A DNA stretch of 8,811 bases from Bacteroidales bacterium UBA1237 (GTDB taxonomy: Bacteria > Bacteroidota > Bacteroidia > Bacteroidales > UBA932): NCBI GenBank assembly GCA_002308935.1, contig DBWN01000093.1, positions 1-8,811 on the forward strand, given 5' to 3'. Within the stretch, counting starts at the first letter, position 1; each line of letters starts with the position of its first letter. Made by a program: the position numbers and the translations under genes. The notes beneath the pieces were generated by a model. That model ran no database searches and was not told the DNA's origin. It worked only from the letters and a program-made list of their open reading frames with translations. This document shows positions 7,334 through 8,811 of this stretch, piece after piece.

Positions 7334-8473
7334 ATGAAGAAAATCATTCTTGCTGTCGCTCTTGCGACAATCGCTCTTGGGGTATCAGCCCAGGAACTCA
7401 CAAACGTCAACGGTTTTGGAGGAAGGGGTGTAAGAGTAGTCTCTCCTCAGATTACAGACACTACTGTGACCTTCCGTATTGCAGCTGATTATGCTACGAT
7501 CGTGAAGCTCAACGGTACATGGCCCGGAGGTCAGAATCTTGACATGAGGAAGACCAATGGTGTATGGGAAGTTTCAGTGCCCACTCCCGAACCTGAGATC
7601 TATACCTATAGTTTCAATGTCGACGGAGTTTCAGTCAACGATCCTCAGAATGTGCTTGTCCAGAGGGACGGATCACGTTTCCTCAACATGCTCATGATTC
7701 CCGGAAAGAAGACTGAGAATTACTTCGAGGCTAAACATCATGGAACTGTGGTTCATCCTTGGTATCCCAGCAAGATAATGGCTACCGATTCACGTCGTCT
7801 GACCGTTTACCTTCCTTACGGATATGAGGACAACCCCAAGGTGAAATATCCTGTTCTTTATCTCATGCATGGTGCAGGTGGAGACGAGGAGGCATGGCCT
7901 TCAATGGGAAGGGCTGCTCAGATCCTCGACAATCTTATCGAGAAGGGACTTGCCAAACCCATGATCGTTGTTATGCCTAATACCAACAACAACCAGTATG
8001 CTGCACAGACCCTCGGCATCGCCAATGCTACTGTCAGCAGAGATGACCAGGCTAAATACCAGAACGCTTACGAAAGGAGCCTCGCGGAGGAAATCGTTCC
8101 CTTCATTGAGAAGAACTACAGAGTTATCGCAAAACCCGAGTCTAGGGCTATTGCAGGCCTTTCAATGGGTGGCGGAAACACTTACAACTGCTCCAACATG
8201 TATCCCGGAATGTTCCGTTATATCGCTCCGTTCTCATCAGCTATTTTCGGAGACATCAACAAGGATGCTCTCAAGAAGATCAAAGATGCCGGTTGCAAAC
8301 TGTATTTCGTGGCATGCGGATCATCAGACTTCCTGTTTGATACATCCAATAAGCTAGATGCAGCTCTGACCGAGATCGGATTCCCTCATACATATTATGT
8401 CACAGAGGGTGGCCATACATGGGCTAACTGGAGGGATTATCTCAATACGTTAGCTCCGCTGCTTTTCAAATAA
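7334..8473 (+). CDS. Secreted CE1-type serine esterase with N-terminal E-set/CBM48-like domain
   Basis: A 379-residue protein with signal peptide cleaved at VSA19-Q20. Residues about 35-125 form an early-set beta-sandwich like that of esterases carrying a CBM48-type module (VKLNGTWPGG; YTYSFNVDG). Residues about 140-379 are an alpha/beta-hydrolase of the Esterase D / feruloyl-esterase family (PF00756). Visible features are HGAGG at 179-183 for the oxyanion hole, nucleophile S277 in GLSMGG, D332 in CGSSD and H361 in EGGHTW, so the triad is complete. Known: relatives remove feruloyl, acetyl or other acyl groups from plant polysaccharides. Here it follows two rhamnosidase genes by 24 nt and ends at a terminator, suggesting it deacylates the rhamnose-containing substrate. 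Substrate choice (feruloyl, acetyl or another ester) cannot be read from the sequence. The gap before the gene, rich in CCAA repeats, lacks a Shine-Dalgarno sequence. Length and start are normal for the family. Confidence 0.92.
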   Translation: MKKIILAVALATIALGVSAQELTNVNGFGGRGVRVVSPQITDTTVTFRIAADYATIVKLNGTWPGGQNLDMRKTNGVWEVSVPTPEPEIYTYSFNVDGVSVNDPQNVLVQRDGSRFLNMLMIPGKKTENYFEAKHHGTVVHPWYPSKIMATDSRRLTVYLPYGYEDNPKVKYPVLYLMHGAGGDEEAWPSMGRAAQILDNLIEKGLAKPMIVVMPNTNNNQYAAQTLGIANATVSRDDQAKYQNAYERSLAEEIVPFIEKNYRVIAKPESRAIAGLSMGGGNTYNCSNMYPGMFRYIAPFSSAIFGDINKDALKKIKDAGCKLYFVACGSSDFLFDTSNKLDAALTEIGFPHTYYVTEGGHTWANWRDYLNTLAPLLFK

Positions 8474-8498
8474 AACTGATTCAGCAACAAGGTTTATC

Positions 8499-8530
8499 GG
8501 GAGTGGGGTCATTTGATTCCACTCCCTTTT
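8499..8530 (+). terminator. Rho-independent terminator ending the rhamnosidase-esterase cluster
   Basis: GGGAGTGGGGTC (8499-8510) pairs with GATTCCACTCCC (8515-8526) around the loop ATTT, with two G-T wobbles, followed by TTTT. It lies 26 nt after the esterase stop codon and marks the cluster end. Confidence 0.9.
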
Positions 8531-8588
8531 GTTCGCCAAGCATGAACTTATACTTCATTTGTAACAGAACCGTCAATTCTTCCGGCTA

Positions 8589-8600
8589 TAATGCCCATTA
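8589..8600. promoter_or_regulatory. Inverted repeat with the same half-sites as the HipB-like operator
   Basis: TAATG-CC-CATTA is a perfect inverted repeat with the same half-sequences as the repeat at 8666-8685, but with a 2-base instead of an 8-base centre. It may be a second, weaker binding site of the downstream regulator or a coincidence in AT-rich DNA. A further small hairpin, CGTAG-GTTA-CTACG, lies at 8627-8640. The rest of 8531-8665 shows nothing recognisable. Confidence 0.3.
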
Positions 8601-8665
8601 GTCCTTTTTATTGCTTTCCTATACTTCGTAGGTTACTACGTACGACTGCCGTAAGCTATAATAAG

Positions 8666-8685
8666 ATAATGATTAACCGCATTAT
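8666..8685. promoter_or_regulatory. Candidate HipB-type operator ATAATG-N8-CATTAT
   Basis: Perfect 6-base arms (8666-8671 and 8680-8685) are separated by 8 bases, and the right arm touches the -33 TTTG of the following promoter. Known: the E. coli HipB operator is also an inverted repeat with an 8-base spacer (TATCC-N8-GGATA). Inference: this is an autoregulatory site for the XRE protein that starts at 8738. Confidence 0.5.
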
Positions 8686-8715
8686 TTGGATTTTACCTAT
8701 AATTAATTACATTTG
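8685..8715 (+). promoter_or_regulatory. Bacteroidota promoter for the XRE/HipB-like gene
   Basis: TTTG (8685-8688), a 19-nt spacer and TACATTTG (8708-8715) form a textbook -33/-7 pair. The spacer contains the 10-base palindrome TAATTAATTA (8700-8709). The predicted start near 8722 leaves about 16 nt of leader before the ATG at 8738. Confidence 0.8.
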
Positions 8716-8737
8716 AATAGGAAAAGACAGATGCAAT

Positions 8738-8811
8738 ATGGATTTAAAGAAGTATTCGAACACTCAGATCCTTCAAATGCTAGGACTGAGGTTCAAGGAT
8801 TACAGGTTGAT
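8738..8811 (+). CDS. XRE-family regulator, HipB-like, N-terminal fragment (cut by window end)
   Basis: The 24 complete codons begin MDLKKYSNTQILQMLG and continue with FKDYRL. This pattern is typical of the N-terminus of Bacteroidota Cro/C1-type (XRE) regulators that often precede a HipA-like kinase gene. The helix-turn-helix itself would lie beyond the window. The ATG at 8738 is preferred over the ATG at 8731, whose frame gives a sequence I do not recognise. The promoter and an inverted repeat of HipB-operator geometry directly upstream fit an autoregulated toxin-antitoxin operon. That a hipA gene follows is a prediction. Its terminator-separated position makes it independent of the glycosidase cluster. 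Confidence 0.6.
   Translation, partial: MDLKKYSNTQILQMLGLRFKDYRL

Overview
The window looks like a chromosomal stretch from a member of the Bacteroidota, probably a gut or rumen Bacteroidales. The grounds are four matches to the Bacteroidota sigma-ABfr -7 element TAnnTTTG just upstream of genes (three of them with a plausible -33 element), genes without Shine-Dalgarno sequences, a DUF4369/TlpA-type lipoprotein, and exported GH78 enzymes. Genus and species cannot be read from the sequence.

Layout. Positions 1-83 look like the extreme end of an insertion sequence, most likely IS21 family, because they carry two tandem copies of a 24-nt unit. The element abuts position 84, where a headless AraC-type regulator (84-578) begins; only its C-terminal half and DNA-binding domain remain. 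Next comes a stand-alone, self-terminated gene for a membrane-anchored TlpA-like thioredoxin (711-1805, terminator 1842-1876). The core of the window is a three-gene same-strand cluster. It comprises a GH78 alpha-L-rhamnosidase lipoprotein (2063-4783), a second and very different GH78 enzyme with a cleavable signal peptide (4886-7309), and a CE1-type serine esterase with an N-terminal E-set/CBM48-like domain (7334-8473). It ends at a strong terminator (8499-8530). The last 280 bases hold the promoter, two inverted repeats and the first 24 codons of an XRE/HipB-like regulator that runs off the window.

How the genes may work together. All three cluster products have export signals and intact catalytic residues. 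Two dissimilar inverting rhamnosidases plus an esterase suggest stepwise trimming of an acylated or phenolic rhamnose-containing glycan (a rhamnogalacturonan side chain or a rhamnosylated plant phenolic). The substrate is inference. No SusC/SusD pair, lyase or rhamnose catabolic gene is present, so this is either a fragment of a larger locus or a minimal side-chain-clipping cassette.

Regulation. The cluster promoter (1956-1985) carries a perfect 8+2+8 palindrome across its -33 element, the strongest operator candidate in the window. The HipB-like gene has an ATAATG-N8-CATTAT repeat touching its -33 element, with the same arm spacing as classical HipB operators. Nothing here is clearly a wholly new system; the most unusual points are the minimal SusCD-less rhamnosidase/esterase cassette, the Pro/Gln-rich insertions in both GH78 proteins, and the two operator candidates.
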